Assembly: GCA_965219855.1 (NCBI GenBank)
Contig: CBDCOR010000026.1
Location: forward strand, 310,001-374,000
DNA: 64,000 nucleotides
From: CAUZIZ01 sp965219855
GTDB lineage: Bacteria; Acidobacteriota; UBA6911; RPQK01; JAJDTT01
Direction: 5' to 3'
The notes beneath the pieces are model-generated. The model was not told the DNA's origin. It made no database searches and saw only the letters and a list, made by a program, of their open reading frames with translations. Below, in pieces: positions 28,638 to 38,707 of this stretch (the stretch's first letter is position 1; each line of letters begins with the position of its first letter). Both the position numbers and the translations under genes were made by a program.

Positions 28638-28816
28638 CCCTCACGCCGGTAAATGTGGGGAACAGACCCCATCGCGACAACGGGGAGGGGCAGGCGGGAA
28701 CTCCGCCTGCCTCTTACCCGCGTGTGTCATGGAAAGAGACTTGTGTGATGGACGAACGAATCAGATTAGCCCCGCCACCGGCTGCGAGATCATTCAAAAG
28801 GAAACTTTGGGTCCGG

Positions 28817-28913
28817 CGTAGCGGTGGGCTCCAGGCCGCCGTCCGAGCCAAAGGCTCGGAAAAATATGACTTCGGCCTGGAGGCCAAAGCTACATTCGCC
28901 AATGAAGTTTCAG
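28817..28913 (-). repeat. Palindromic repeat family R, copy 2
   Basis: Same unit as 6986-7083 in reverse orientation, including the AACTTCATTGGCGAATGTAGC outer segment. Confidence 0.85.
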
Positions 28914-29382
28914 CTTAGTCGCGCCCCAGCTGGGCTGCCCCATTCGAGAAAGAAACTTGAAGCCTCTCGCCACACTGTCCAGTGGCACGAGACGTGCGAC
29001 GTTCAGACGTGCGACGATCCCAATCAAGTTTCAGCTTAGTAGCTCCCCAGCCGTGCTGCCCCATTCGACAAAGAAACTTTGGCTACCCACAGGCCAGCGT
29101 CGCCTGATCCGGCCTTCGAAATTCGCCTGTTCGATATTTTGCGGTTGAGTATTTTCTGCGGTTTCTTTCTCCTGAGTAGAAAGAAAGCCTAAATCTCGAA
29201 CCGCTAAAGATCGAACACGAAGGCTAAAGGGGTTTCCTTTGAAATTCGTGTTCGATATTCAGCGGTTTAGCCTTTAGCGGTTGCCTTCTCGGGAAGCAGA
29301 AAAGCCCAAATCTCAAACCGCAAAACACCGAACAATACGAACGCCGAAGTTCGGAAGCTCGACAATCAAGTTTCAGCTTAGT
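28898..29382 (+). repeat. Two-and-a-half direct copies of a roughly 60-bp unit
   Basis: Unit AAGTTTCAGCTTAGT..CCCCAGC..GCTGCCCCATTCGA.AAAGAAACTT at 28898-28958 and 29021-29080, with a partial copy at 29364-29382. Copy R3 (46626-46748) carries an inverted trace of the same unit. Confidence 0.8.
29115..29349 (+). repeat. Tandem pair of long hairpin units
   Basis: Units 29115-29221 and 29238-29349 each start AAATTCG..GTTCGATATT..GCGGTT and end with its complement (AACCGC..GAAC..CGAA), enclosing an AGAAAG-type inner arm. Each could fold into a hairpin of about 107-112 bases. No gene in 28638-29446. Confidence 0.75.
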
Positions 29383-29446
29383 GAGCGAGTATTTAAGGAG
29401 GGACTCCAGGTTCTTGTTCAAGTGGGGCTCTATTCATTTTTAGTTG

Positions 29447-30416
29447 CTAGTGGAGAAGGGTCAACAGGCCCCAGATGCTGGGAGAATCCCAGGAGAAGCG
29501 CGTTGTTAGGGGGGCCCAGGAAACGATTTCCCCGTCGGCGCCAATCAGTACTAGGTTGAAACCAATCTTTTGATCTTGCCTCAACCCCGCCCGCCCGGGG
29601 GTGTCCAGCTTTAGGGTTACCAGTAGGCGCTGCCCCTCCTGTTCCATCCCTATCCATTCGGGCATTGTGTCCGTAGAGTGGACGAGGGTGCCGGGACGCA
29701 AATAACGCGCCCGGGTCAGTAGATGTCCGTCGGCGGCCCTTCCAACCACGATGCAACGGTCACGTTCCCCAAAAGCTAAAGGACGAGCACCACTGGGGTT
29801 GATCGTCAGGTAGAGGCTCCCAGGCTCAAACCAATCATCAAACTGACGAGGGGGCTCCGGACCAAGTAACGGTAGACGCGTCTCGTCGGGCAGATTGATT
29901 CCAATGTGTAAGCCATGGGGGCTCCACACGATTCTCCCAATCTTCCCCCGCTTCCCCGATCTCTCGACCTTCAGCCAGTGGCCGCGTGGCCATTTCCTGA
30001 GCGCTTGGTGGATCGAAGGTCTCTGGCTGATGAATGGCACGGTCGTCTCGGGAGTCTGCAAGAATGGAGCCTCCCTGCGCTTCCACCTGGACGGAGAGAC
30101 CCAGAAGATTTCTCGCTGTTCATTCGTCAGGACCAGGCCCTCACCTTTCCATGAGACTCCTTCCACCTGCCCCGCGTTGACCCGACATATGGAAGCCTCG
30201 GACCGTAAAAGCTCTTCTGGCCGATTCGATCCCTCAAAGATCATCAAAGCCCTGTAGGACAGCAGAGCGATCCGACTCGCATCGGTAGAAATGTCACCTC
30301 CTGTAACCATCGCGTAGACTGGGATCGTTCCCAGAAACGTCGCCACGCCATCTTTCCTTAGGTCATCGTAGCGATAGACTCGAGGCAGGGTGCCATCCCA
30401 CGGTTTGGTGACTAGA
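29447..30416 (-). pseudogene. Secreted beta-propeller-like protein, C-terminal part
   Basis: About 323 residues beginning LVTKPWDGTLPRVYRYDDL. It continues the N-terminal part at 32286-32782 once the IS1380-type element and one TCTAGT copy are removed (KIYLVTKPWDG). Repeated strand blocks with Trp and Asp suggest a propeller; no catalytic motif recognised. Confidence 0.8.
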
Positions 30417-32285
30417 CCCAAAATAAGCGCAAGTTCGAAAATAGACCCCTTTGTCGGCTCCGAGGAGCCATTTTGGAGACCTAAATTCTAAATTTCGGCG
30501 CGAAGTCACTCAGAACAGGCACGTGTTCAGCTGTCCTCCACGCCGATCGCTCAGGGAAAACGATTCTGCCCTCTTGGGGGGCGTTTGTAGAGACACCTCG
30601 CCCCAGCTCTGGCGACCCTCGGAGCTACTTTATCTCCTTTCAGTTTCAGGTAGCTGGCCGGTGTTTCAACCACTTACTGCCTTCCAAGAGAAGACGGCTC
30701 CAACCATTGACATCCAGCAGCCGATAGACCAACTGTCGGCCCCTGCGCAAAATCTGGCAGGGCATTTCAATGACCTCTCGCAGGAAACGGCGATACTCCA
30801 TCTTCACCAGCTCTCGGGCTTGCAGTCGCGCCGGCAGCACCAACCCCATCCAGGCCTTCAGATTCCAGGCTTGAGCCGCAATCACCAGATAGGCCCAGTT
30901 GGCTACCAGCGTATCCGAGGGCATCCGCAGGGCCTCGACTCCGTTCTTGAGTTGTTCAATGACGTTCTCCTGGTTGCAGCGCCGGTTGTTTTCCCGTACG
31001 ACTCCCGCCGTTCCCAACGTTCTGGCCGAGATATTGGTGACATAAAAGTGGTAGCGCGTCTGCGGCAGCAGCCGCTTCTGGCCTTTCTCGACCAGGATCG
31101 TCTTGCGCAAGATCACCATCCGATAGGTTCGCTTCGCTTTGCTCGGACGGTAGTCGATCTCCGCGATCTCTTCCCGTTCCAGCGTCAGCGTCTTGAACCC
31201 GCGTCTCTTGACAATCTCCGGCTTCACTTTGTCCCGCCGCTGGCGCCGCTTCTTCCCTTTTCCTTTCCCCTGGCTGGGGCGCCCCAGCTCTTTCCATCTC
31301 GCTTCTGGCAACGCCTCCGCCCACTTGACGAAGCTCGGATGGGCGTCGATCCCGAAGTCAAACTCCACGCCCGCCTCCGTCCAACGGTCAAAATGAGCCG
31401 TCAGCGAAAAATCCGTGTCCCCGCGCAGGCGCACCTTCCGAAAACCCGCCTCTCGAACCAGCTCGATACTCCGATCCAGCCATTCGGCCGCTCCCTCATG
31501 AGAGGGACGGTTGCCCGAGCGGTTGACCGCATAGAGCACCTCTCCCGTATTGGCCAGCGTCACGATCAGCGGCGCATAGCCCCACTGCCCGTCGTAGCTG
31601 ATCTCCATCCCTTCCTTGCATTCGCCGCTCGTGGGGGCCATCGTCCCATCCACGTCGATCTCCGCCCGTTGGAAGAAACGGGCCGGTTGTTGGGCCCAGA
31701 CCTTGAGGCGGCTGGCATTGACGGCTTCCATCAGATCCACCACGTCGGGCGCGTCAAAGCGGCGCACAAAGTCTCCGGCCGTGCTGGGGGCGGGGATCTT
31801 CTCGGCTCCCACCGCCTCCAGGAAACTCACACTCTGACGTCGCAGTTCAATATCCTGATAGCGGGTCCCGCCCGTGGCCACGTTGTAGATCAGGCTCAGG
31901 ACGTGGTCCGATTCGTGGTACGGTTGGTGGCGTTTGAGCAGCGTCACCGCCTGGTCAATGGCTTTCCCCAGCCCACTCCACTTCACCACCTGCTGCAGCA
32001 GCCCCAGACCACCGTAACTGACCGCACCCGTTTTCTCCGAGACCTCGTAGCTGATGACCTCGGGCGAGAGCACCGGTTTCGGGTCTTGACCGTTCCAGCT
32101 GGGGCTCAATCGCTGAGCAACCTCTGCTTCCCGTTTGCGGATGATTGCGCTATCCTCTTTATTCACCTGAAATGCCTCCTTTCGGCTTGTTCTGAAGTTT
32201 CTTTGACAACCCCAGAATACCCGTCAGGTCTGGCATTTCAGGTGTTTACATGTGGTTTAGTCCACTTTCATCTACTTCTTTTGGG
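30417..32285 (-). mobile_element. IS1380-family insertion sequence
   Basis: 1869 bp with ends CCCAAAATAAG and complement of CCCAAAAGAAG, flanked by ACTAGA at 30411-30416 and 32286-32291 (6-bp direct repeat). It interrupts a secreted propeller gene. Confidence 0.88.
30646..32166 (-). CDS. IS1380-family transposase
   Basis: 506 residues; ATG 32166. Asp-containing block FFQRAEIDVDGTMAPT, VRLRGDTDFSLTAHFD and the late RRCNQENVIEQLKNGVEALR with the catalytic Glu are typical of IS1380/ISEcp1-type transposases. Intact. The long plus-strand frame across it (30451-32391) is a shadow. Confidence 0.9.
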   Translation of the reverse strand: MNKEDSAIIRKREAEVAQRLSPSWNGQDPKPVLSPEVISYEVSEKTGAVSYGGLGLLQQVVKWSGLGKAIDQAVTLLKRHQPYHESDHVLSLIYNVATGGTRYQDIELRRQSVSFLEAVGAEKIPAPSTAGDFVRRFDAPDVVDLMEAVNASRLKVWAQQPARFFQRAEIDVDGTMAPTSGECKEGMEISYDGQWGYAPLIVTLANTGEVLYAVNRSGNRPSHEGAAEWLDRSIELVREAGFRKVRLRGDTDFSLTAHFDRWTEAGVEFDFGIDAHPSFVKWAEALPEARWKELGRPSQGKGKGKKRRQRRDKVKPEIVKRRGFKTLTLEREEIAEIDYRPSKAKRTYRMVILRKTILVEKGQKRLLPQTRYHFYVTNISARTLGTAGVVRENNRRCNQENVIEQLKNGVEALRMPSDTLVANWAYLVIAAQAWNLKAWMGLVLPARLQARELVKMEYRRFLREVIEMPCQILRRGRQLVYRLLDVNGWSRLLLEGSKWLKHRPAT

Positions 32286-32782
32286 ACTAGATAGATCTTC
32301 CCCTGCCACACAAAGATGGTTTCACAGTCAAAAGGGCCTTCTGGAAAACGGATGCGGATCTTTTGGGGAGCAAGCACGGGCTCATCGTTGAATGGATCGG
32401 GCTCTGGCAGAATGTAAATTACGTTCGTATGTTCTGGATTCAACCGAGAAGTATTGTCCAGAATGTACAGATTGTTGTCTGAATCGAGGGCGATGTCTTC
32501 CCAATCTTGGTTCTCCGCGCCCGGGATCAAATAGCGTTGAATCAGTTTCCCTCGCTCCGTGATGGCGAAAATCTCTGGTGGGTTGTCGGCGTCATTGTGG
32601 GTCCACAAGACATTCTCAAAGCGCCGACTGACGACAGCACCTGAGGATTCAACAATGGCCGGTGCGCTCACCCGGCCCTGTGGGCTAATGTTCCAAGAGG
32701 CTTCACAGAAGGTACCGAGCAGGCAACCCATAAGCACCGCCCGTTGTAGGGAGGAGGGTGCGGTGGGTATTCTTTCGAGCAT
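32286..32782 (-). pseudogene. Secreted beta-propeller-like protein, N-terminal part
   Basis: ATG 32782 with a signal-like segment (VLMGCLLGTFCEASW), then NVLWTHNDADNPPEIFAI and DWEDIALDSDNNLYILDN, SdiA/esterase-like propeller strands. After KIYLV the frame enters the IS1380-type element. The intact ancestor would be about 490 residues. Confidence 0.8.
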
Positions 32783-32919
32783 GATTCGGATTCCTCGTCT
32801 TAACGGTCATCTCGGAAGTCCCTTCCCGAGGGACGACACGACCGGTCAGCTGTCGGGCAATCGTATCAGGGAATCGACATCGTCGATTCCTAAGCACCGT
32901 CCTTTGGCCAGGAATCCCG

Positions 32920-33467
32920 TCAAGAGAATCCACAGAGCAACTGTTGTGCGATCATCCAGGAGATCCAGGACAGGTCCACGTCGGCATCGAGCACGGGAAT
33001 GCGCGACAGCCAGATGTACAAGCCGAGGGCCGCCACCCCTTCCGACATCCGAGCAAAGAGGCCATCTACTATGACCTTGGCCATGTCTCGTGTCTGTTGG
33101 CCGATCGGCAAGAAGACCTGTTCCCAAATAGAACGATGAATCGAGGCCTTTACCCCCCCTTCGGTGACTCTGAGAATGGCACGACTGAGTACTGTTGTGC
33201 TCAGCATGATGACACCGGCTCCTCCCAGAAGCGCCATCGGTAACACGAGGAGCGTACCCCCCATTGTTTGATTGCCTGCAGATGGATCATGGCCCCTATC
33301 ACTGAAACCATCGCCACCAGCATATAGACCAACGGCAGATCTCGGAGGCCACCCTGGTTGAAGAATACGACGTCACGACCCGTCTTAATGGAGATGAAGC
33401 CCATCATCGAGACGCCTACTGCGAGTATGGGATACCAGGCTGATGATCTGTAACCTGAACCTGCCAT
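32920..33467 (-). pseudogene. Remnant of a second carrier of the 23.8-26.6 kb type
   Basis: ATG 33467 gives three membrane segments (GYRSSAWYPILAVGVSMMG...), then near 33264 the frame shifts to MGGTLLVLPMALLGGAG followed by RSIWEQVFLPIGQQTRDMAK. That aligns with SSVELLYLPVSSRQKVAVKS of the carrier at 24.8 kb. The middle membrane helices and the HEAT tail are missing. It ends with a stop at 32920. Confidence 0.65.
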
Positions 33468-33494
33468 AGGGTCCCCGCCACTTATAGATAGAGT

Positions 33495-33878
33495 CTATCC
33501 TAATCCCTTAGATGGACGGGTCTTCTTCCCAGAGAAGCGGTTAGAATTCCGACTGCCAAGCAGCAACCAACTCCTAAGCAGGAACGTGTATAGCAGAGAG
33601 TCGGGGTTCCATACTCGAGAGTCTGGAACAGGTGTTTCTCCAACGGCTCTTCGACCGCTGATTAGCAAGCGATCGGGACAAATACTATACCGAATGACGA
33701 CTCTCTTACGATTGTCTAGCTTGTGCCCATGTCGGATAGCATTGACCACGCATTCGCGCACCGACAGCCCTATCCACAAGACAGTATCTTCGTCGAAGCC
33801 AGCCAGGAGGCCCACATTGCGGGACAGTGCTCCGATCAGGTCCACAAAGCCCAGGTTGCTCCCAAACGAGATCTCGAC
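33495..33878 (-). pseudogene. Anti-sigma-factor-type ATPase (RsbW-like), main part
   Basis: Sequence VEISFGSNLGFVDLIGALSR then LSVRECVVNAIRHGHKLD, the N-box of GHKL kinases of the RsbW/SpoIIAB group. The G1 DxGxG motif is not recognisable after DRLLIS, so the C-terminus is probably shifted or deleted. The 5' end is cut by the IS21-type element, 12 codons after the TTG start at 36590. Confidence 0.7.
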
Positions 33879-33957
33879 TGATTGGCGACAGTTAGAATTT
33901 CCCACGACGACAAATAGAATTCCCCACTTTTTCAGGGCTGATCCTGACCATGAGGGC

Positions 33958-35430
33958 ATGGTTAAGGATCAGCAAGTGCGGAGGTTAGTAAAGTTGCAAA
34001 AGAACGAGAAGACGCTAACGATGGCGGCGGCCAAAGCGGGGCTGTCGCGAAAGACGGCTCGGAAGTACCTGAAGTCGGGAAAGCTGCCGAGCCAGAGTCA
34101 GCCGGAGCGATATTGGCGAACTCGATCGGATCCGTTCGAGTCGGTGTGGCCAGAGGTGGAAGAGATCCTGAAGCGATCTCCGACGGTGGAAGCGACAGCG
34201 GTGTTCGAGTATTTGTGCCGCCAGCAGGAAGGGGCCTTCCAGCAAGGTCAGTTGAGGACGCTGCAGCGCAGGATCAAGCAGTGGAAGGCACAACACGGAG
34301 AAGCGAAGGAGGTGATGTTCCCGCAGAAGTATCGGCCGGGACATCAAGCTCAATCGGACTTTACGTTTATGGGGCGTCTGGGAGTGACGATCCAGGGCCA
34401 GCCGTTTCCCCATCTGCTGTACCACTTTGTTTTGGCCTACTCGAACTGGGAAGCGACCACGCTGTGTTTCAGTGAGTCCTTTGAGAGCCTCAGCCTGGGG
34501 CTTCAGAACGCGTTGTGGGAGTTGGGGGCGCTGCCCGAGGAACACCGAACAGACCGGCTTTCGGCGGCCGTCAACAACCTGAAACGGGAAGAGTTCACCG
34601 AGCGCTATCAAGGGTTGCTGAGACACTTCGGGATGCGCTCGAGTCGCACCCAGGCAGGAAAGGCTCACGAGAACGGGGATGTGGAACAGGCCCATCACCG
34701 CTTGAAACGGGCCATCGAGCAGGAACTGCTGCTGCGGTGTAGCCGTGATTTTTCCAGCCGGGAAGAGTACGAGGGTTTTGTAGCGGTGATTGTGGACCGG
34801 CGCAATGCGACCCGGCAAAAGCGCCTGGGAGAAGAGCTGGCCGTGATGCGCCCGTTGCCGGCACGCCGTCTGGATGACTTCACCCGGCAGTGGGTGAGAG
34901 TCTCCCCCAGCAGTACGATCCGGGTTCGCCACAACACCTATTCGGTGGACAGCCGGTTGATCGGCGAGCGGGTGCAGGTGAGGGTGTGGGCGGATCAGGT
35001 GGAGGTCTACTACGGGGGTCAGCCACAGGCACGCATGCCTCGCTTGCGAGGAGAAGGCAAGCATCGCATTGACTACCGGCAGGTGATCCATTCCCTGGTG
35101 CGCAAGCCGGGGGCGTTCACTCGCTATCGCTGGCGCGAGGATCTGTTTCCGGGGATCTTGTTTCGAGTCGCCTACGACGAGCTGCGCCAAGATTGTCCAG
35201 CCACGGCGGATCGCCAGTATCTGAAGATCCTCGAGTTGGCTGCCCAGGAAGGTGAGCAGCGAGTGCGAGAGGCACTTCAGGGGCTGATTGAGAGGGGACG
35301 AAGAATCCGTTTCGAAGCACTACGAGAATGCCTCGTCGATCCGGTGGTGGAGCCCTGGGAAGTGGCGGTGGAGAAGATGGACGTGGGCGTCTACGACACG
35401 CTGCTGGAGAGCCGGGAGGTGAGATCATGA
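33958..35430 (+). CDS. istA: IS21 transposase IstA
   Basis: 490 residues from ATG 33958. N-terminal HTH (AAAKAGLSRKTARKYLKSG), rve integrase core with DFTFMGRLGV, and the late TQAGKAHENGDVEQAHHRLK block containing the catalytic Glu. Stop overlaps the istB start (ATGA). Intact. Confidence 0.92.
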   Translation: MVKDQQVRRLVKLQKNEKTLTMAAAKAGLSRKTARKYLKSGKLPSQSQPERYWRTRSDPFESVWPEVEEILKRSPTVEATAVFEYLCRQQEGAFQQGQLRTLQRRIKQWKAQHGEAKEVMFPQKYRPGHQAQSDFTFMGRLGVTIQGQPFPHLLYHFVLAYSNWEATTLCFSESFESLSLGLQNALWELGALPEEHRTDRLSAAVNNLKREEFTERYQGLLRHFGMRSSRTQAGKAHENGDVEQAHHRLKRAIEQELLLRCSRDFSSREEYEGFVAVIVDRRNATRQKRLGEELAVMRPLPARRLDDFTRQWVRVSPSSTIRVRHNTYSVDSRLIGERVQVRVWADQVEVYYGGQPQARMPRLRGEGKHRIDYRQVIHSLVRKPGAFTRYRWREDLFPGILFRVAYDELRQDCPATADRQYLKILELAAQEGEQRVREALQGLIERGRRIRFEALRECLVDPVVEPWEVAVEKMDVGVYDTLLESREVRS

Positions 35431-36191
35431 GTGGAGGCAACTTGACCCGGCTTCGCGAGTGCCTTGCCCAGCTGCATCTACCAGCCTTTCGGGAGCACTC
35501 CGCCGCCCAGGCGGCACTGGCTACCCAGGAAAGTCTGTCCTATCCCCGGTTTCTCTTGTCGTTATCTGAGATCGAAGTGGCGGAGCGGCACGAGCGCAAA
35601 ATCCAGCGCCTGCGCCGAATCTCGAAGCTTCCCTGGGAGAAAACGCTGACGGCGTTGGACCGCTCGCGCTTGCCCCAAAGCGTGGATCGACAACTGACGG
35701 CGCTGCTGGAAGGTACGTTTTTGGATCGCGCCGAGAACGTCTTGGCTTTCGGCAACCCTGGAAGCGGCAAGACGCATCTAGTCTGTGCTCTGGGGCAGGA
35801 GTTGATTCTGCTGGGGCGCCGGGTTCTATTCTCTACCTGCGCCCTGCTGGTACAGCGATTGCTGCGGGCCAAAATCGATCTGACTCTGGAGAAGGAGCTC
35901 AAGAAACTGGATCGCTTCGAGGCTCTCATAGTCGATGACATCGGCTACGTTCAGCAAAGTCGGGAGGAAATGGAGGTTCTTTTCACACTGCTGGCCCATC
36001 GCTACGAACGCCGCAGCATCTTGCTGACCAGCAACCTGATCTTCTCGGACTGGGAGAGGATCTTCAAGGACCCCATGACGACGGTGGCGGCGATTGATCG
36101 GGTGGTGCACCACAGCGTGATTCTGGAACTCAACGTCTCGAGCTACCGAATGGAGAGCGCCAAGAAGAAACAGCAGGAAACCACGAAATGA
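35427..36191 (+). CDS. istB: IS21 helper ATPase IstB
   Basis: 254 residues from ATG 35427. DnaC-like AAA+ domain with GNPGSGKTHL (Walker A), ALIVDDIGYVQQ (Walker B) and ILLTSNLIFSDW (sensor 1). Binds DNA and activates IstA. Intact, overlapping istA by four bases. Confidence 0.95.
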   Translation: MSGGNLTRLRECLAQLHLPAFREHSAAQAALATQESLSYPRFLLSLSEIEVAERHERKIQRLRRISKLPWEKTLTALDRSRLPQSVDRQLTALLEGTFLDRAENVLAFGNPGSGKTHLVCALGQELILLGRRVLFSTCALLVQRLLRAKIDLTLEKELKKLDRFEALIVDDIGYVQQSREEMEVLFTLLAHRYERRSILLTSNLIFSDWERIFKDPMTTVAAIDRVVHHSVILELNVSSYRMESAKKKQQETTK

Positions 36192-36548
36192 GGAAACCGC
36201 GAGGAGTTCAAATCCGGGCAAATCGGCTGATTGGCCCCTGGGAAGTGCTTGGTGGGGACGATAGACGAGTGCCCGCCAAGGGGAGAGGTCGTACAGCGCC
36301 CTACAGAGGCCGCTCAGGAGCCTCGTGGATCTGGTCCACTCCCCTCGACGCCGGCGCGAGCGAGGGGGAGCTCCGTTCGGGCTACGCCCTCACTCCATCC
36401 CCCTCGCATTCTAAAAACAATCTCTCTTTTTTACAGAAAGGAGGACCCCGAAAAGAGTCGTCTCAGAGGACGGCTACAGCTCTTTTTTTTTATCCCTCGT
36501 GTGGGGATTTCCAATTGTCGCTGCGGGAATTCCATTTGTCGTTGATCA

Positions 36549-36590
36549 CTCGACCTCACCCTGGAGCCATTTCCCAGCCAGTTTGCTCAA
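36549..36590 (-). pseudogene. RsbW-like gene, severed 5' end
   Basis: TTG 36590 followed by SKLAGKWLQGE then VE; joining at the CTCGAC duplication gives a continuous frame into VEISFGSN at 33878. TAA stands just upstream, so TTG is the only plausible start. Confidence 0.6.
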
Positions 36591-36631
36591 TAGTTTTCGA
36601 CCTTAAGAGGGTGTCCGACTATATCTATCAT

Positions 36632-37947
36632 CAGTAGTGTCCCAACGTTTGGGCTTCTAATCTCTGTAAAGTATTAATGAGTAATATGTTAGAGAAGATA
36701 ATGGGTGTTTCCGACTTGAAAGTGAGTGTACGCTCACGCCCTTCAGTTCATAAGGAGGGCGAGCATGTACACGGGCACGACGATTTTTTCTCAGGTGATG
36801 CGGCATCTTCCCTGGCATCATTTTCATCGCATTGTTCAGCACTACGGAGGCGACTACAAGGTCAAGTCGTTCCGCTGTGCCGACCATTACCGGGTCATGG
36901 CCTTTGCACAGTTGACCTATCGCGAGAGCTTGCGCGATATCGAAGCCTGCCTACGGGCCATGAGATCCAAGCTCTTCCACATGGGCATTCGCTCCACGGT
37001 CTCCCGCAACAATCTGTCCAATGCCAACGAGAGGCGCGACTGGCGCATCTATGCCGAGTTTGCCCAAGTGCTTATCGCCGAAGCGCGCCGCCTGTACACC
37101 GACGAGGACCTGGGAGTCGACCTGAACGCGACCGTCTATGCCTTGGACTCCACGACCATCGACCTGTGCCTCTCGGTCTTCCCCTGGGCGCGCTTCCGCC
37201 GTACCAAGGGGGCGATCAAACTGCATACCTTGCTCAACCTGCACGGCGCCATTCCCGAGTTCGTTCTGATCTCGGACGGAAAACTGCACGATGTCCACGC
37301 CTTGGACCACCTGATTCCTTGTCCCGGTGCCTACTACATCATGGATCGCGGATACCTGGATTTCGGGCGCCTGTACCGACTCCATTCTGCCCGGTCGTTA
37401 TTCGTGACCCGCGCCAAGGCCAACTTCAAGTTCCGCCGCCGCTACTCCCACCCGGTGGACAGAACGACGGGACTGATCTGCGACCAAACTGTCCTGCTGA
37501 GCACCTTCTATCCGGCCAAGGCCTACCCCGAACCTTTGCGTCGCATCAAGTTCTTCGACGTCACCACCGACCTGCGGCTAGTATTCCTCACCAACGACTT
37601 TGCTTCTCCCGCTCTGACTATTGCCCGGCTCTACAAGCTCCGCTGGCAGATCGAACTGTTCTTCAAATGGATCAAACAGCATCTCCGCATCAAGGCCTTT
37701 TACGGCACCAGTCCCAATGCCGTGAAAACACAAATCTGGATCGCCCTCAGTACCTACCTGCTCATCGCCATCATCCGCAAGCGCCTCTATCTCGAGTTGC
37801 CGCTCTACACAATTCTCCAGGTCCTGAGTGTCTCGCTCTTCGAGAAAACCCCAATTTTACAGGCCTTTCAGGACATGCATTACATTACTCAGAATAGTGA
37901 CATTCATAAACAGTTGATGTTATTCGACTAACGCTGGGACGCTACTG
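36632..37947 (+). mobile_element. IS4-family insertion sequence, complete copy
   Basis: 1316 bp; ends CAGTAGTGTCCCAACGTTTG and complement of CAGTAGCGTCCCAGCGTTAG; 9-bp duplication ATCTATCAT at 36623-36631 and 37948-37956. A second, internally deleted copy is at 61640-62811. Confidence 0.9.
36765..37931 (+). CDS. IS4-family transposase (ISPepr1/IS4Sa-like)
   Basis: 388 residues from ATG 36765 after AAGGAGG. DDE features: VYALDSTTIDLC (first Asp), YYIMDRGYLDF (second Asp), and YKLRWQIELFFKWIKQHL, the Y-R-E-K block with the catalytic Glu. Complete and probably active. Confidence 0.92.
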   Translation: MYTGTTIFSQVMRHLPWHHFHRIVQHYGGDYKVKSFRCADHYRVMAFAQLTYRESLRDIEACLRAMRSKLFHMGIRSTVSRNNLSNANERRDWRIYAEFAQVLIAEARRLYTDEDLGVDLNATVYALDSTTIDLCLSVFPWARFRRTKGAIKLHTLLNLHGAIPEFVLISDGKLHDVHALDHLIPCPGAYYIMDRGYLDFGRLYRLHSARSLFVTRAKANFKFRRRYSHPVDRTTGLICDQTVLLSTFYPAKAYPEPLRRIKFFDVTTDLRLVFLTNDFASPALTIARLYKLRWQIELFFKWIKQHLRIKAFYGTSPNAVKTQIWIALSTYLLIAIIRKRLYLELPLYTILQVLSVSLFEKTPILQAFQDMHYITQNSDIHKQLMLFD

Positions 37948-38224
37948 ATCTATCATCTTTAGAACGTTCCGTGGAATGAGGGATTCGAGAATTGTTCCGG
38001 TGGAATGAAGGATTCGTTAGAATCTGGACAAGCCCAAACCGACTGCCGGTCTTCTTTCAGGCAACTGTTGTGGAGTTTGACGTTGTTTCTACGGAGGCTT
38101 GGAATCTCTCGCGACCAAGATAAACGAAGTCCACAGTCAATTTCTAGCTGACTCGTCATAAGATTGTTGCAAAGGGAACTGTTTCGCGCACCCTTTCAAC
38201 CGCTGGCTCTGATAAAATGACCCG

Positions 38225-38614
38225 ATGCGAGAGGCGTCGAGTCTGCTCCTCCTGCTAGTCCAGCTTTCCGTTCCGGCCCTGGTGATGTGGGTCGAGGCAC
38301 CCCCGAATACGACCCCGGCGGCGTGTGCAGCTCATGGCAGTAGTTGCTGTTGCGCTCAGATATGCGCTTCTGCCTCTTCAGGCCAGATGGCCCGGGCCTG
38401 CCATCGAATGGGTGCTCCTACGACCAAGCGGTCTATTGAAGGTTGCGGATCAGCACAGGATATCGTCGTCTCCGTGACTCCCAGGCCCGGCTTGCTCCCA
38501 GTACCCCTCGGCGTCTATCCTCCATCCGAGATCCGAATCATTACGGTGTCACTGGAGCCGATACCTAGCTGGACGCAGATACCCCGCATACCCCCTCCCC
38601 GAGAAACTGCCTAG
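38225..38614 (+). CDS. Small secreted Cys/His-containing protein
   Basis: 129 residues from ATG 38225: signal peptide (LLLLLVQLSVPALVMW), then CAAHGSSCCCAQICA and ACHRMGA, a dense Cys/His cluster that could bind a metal, and a Pro/Ile-rich tail. It lies 93 bases upstream of the TonB receptor and reads the same way. Function unknown; metal binding is inferred. Confidence 0.55.
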   Translation: MREASSLLLLLVQLSVPALVMWVEAPPNTTPAACAAHGSSCCCAQICASASSGQMARACHRMGAPTTKRSIEGCGSAQDIVVSVTPRPGLLPVPLGVYPPSEIRIITVSLEPIPSWTQIPRIPPPRETA

Positions 38615-38707
38615 ACTTTTTGGAAAAGCTGTTCGTGTTTGAAACCTCACAGGTCTAGACCCGACGGCTGTGGTCTCTCCCAGAACTCAGTACAGGAGTA
38701 GGTGGTA

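Larger units (their letters stand above)
33879..36548 (+). mobile_element. IS21-family insertion sequence
   Basis: 2670 bp. Ends TGATTGGCGACA... and complement of TGATCAACGACA..., with paired internal copies of GACAAAT.GAATTCCC near both tips, flanked by CTCGAC (33873-33878 and 36549-36554). Carries istA and istB. Confidence 0.85.

Noticed and set aside
28960..29003. Sigma-54 site (GTGGCACGAGACGTGCG)
   Set aside because: The -12 reads GTGC rather than TTGC and no gene follows.
30451..32391. 646-codon plus-strand open frame
   Set aside because: Shadow of the IS1380 transposase on the other strand.
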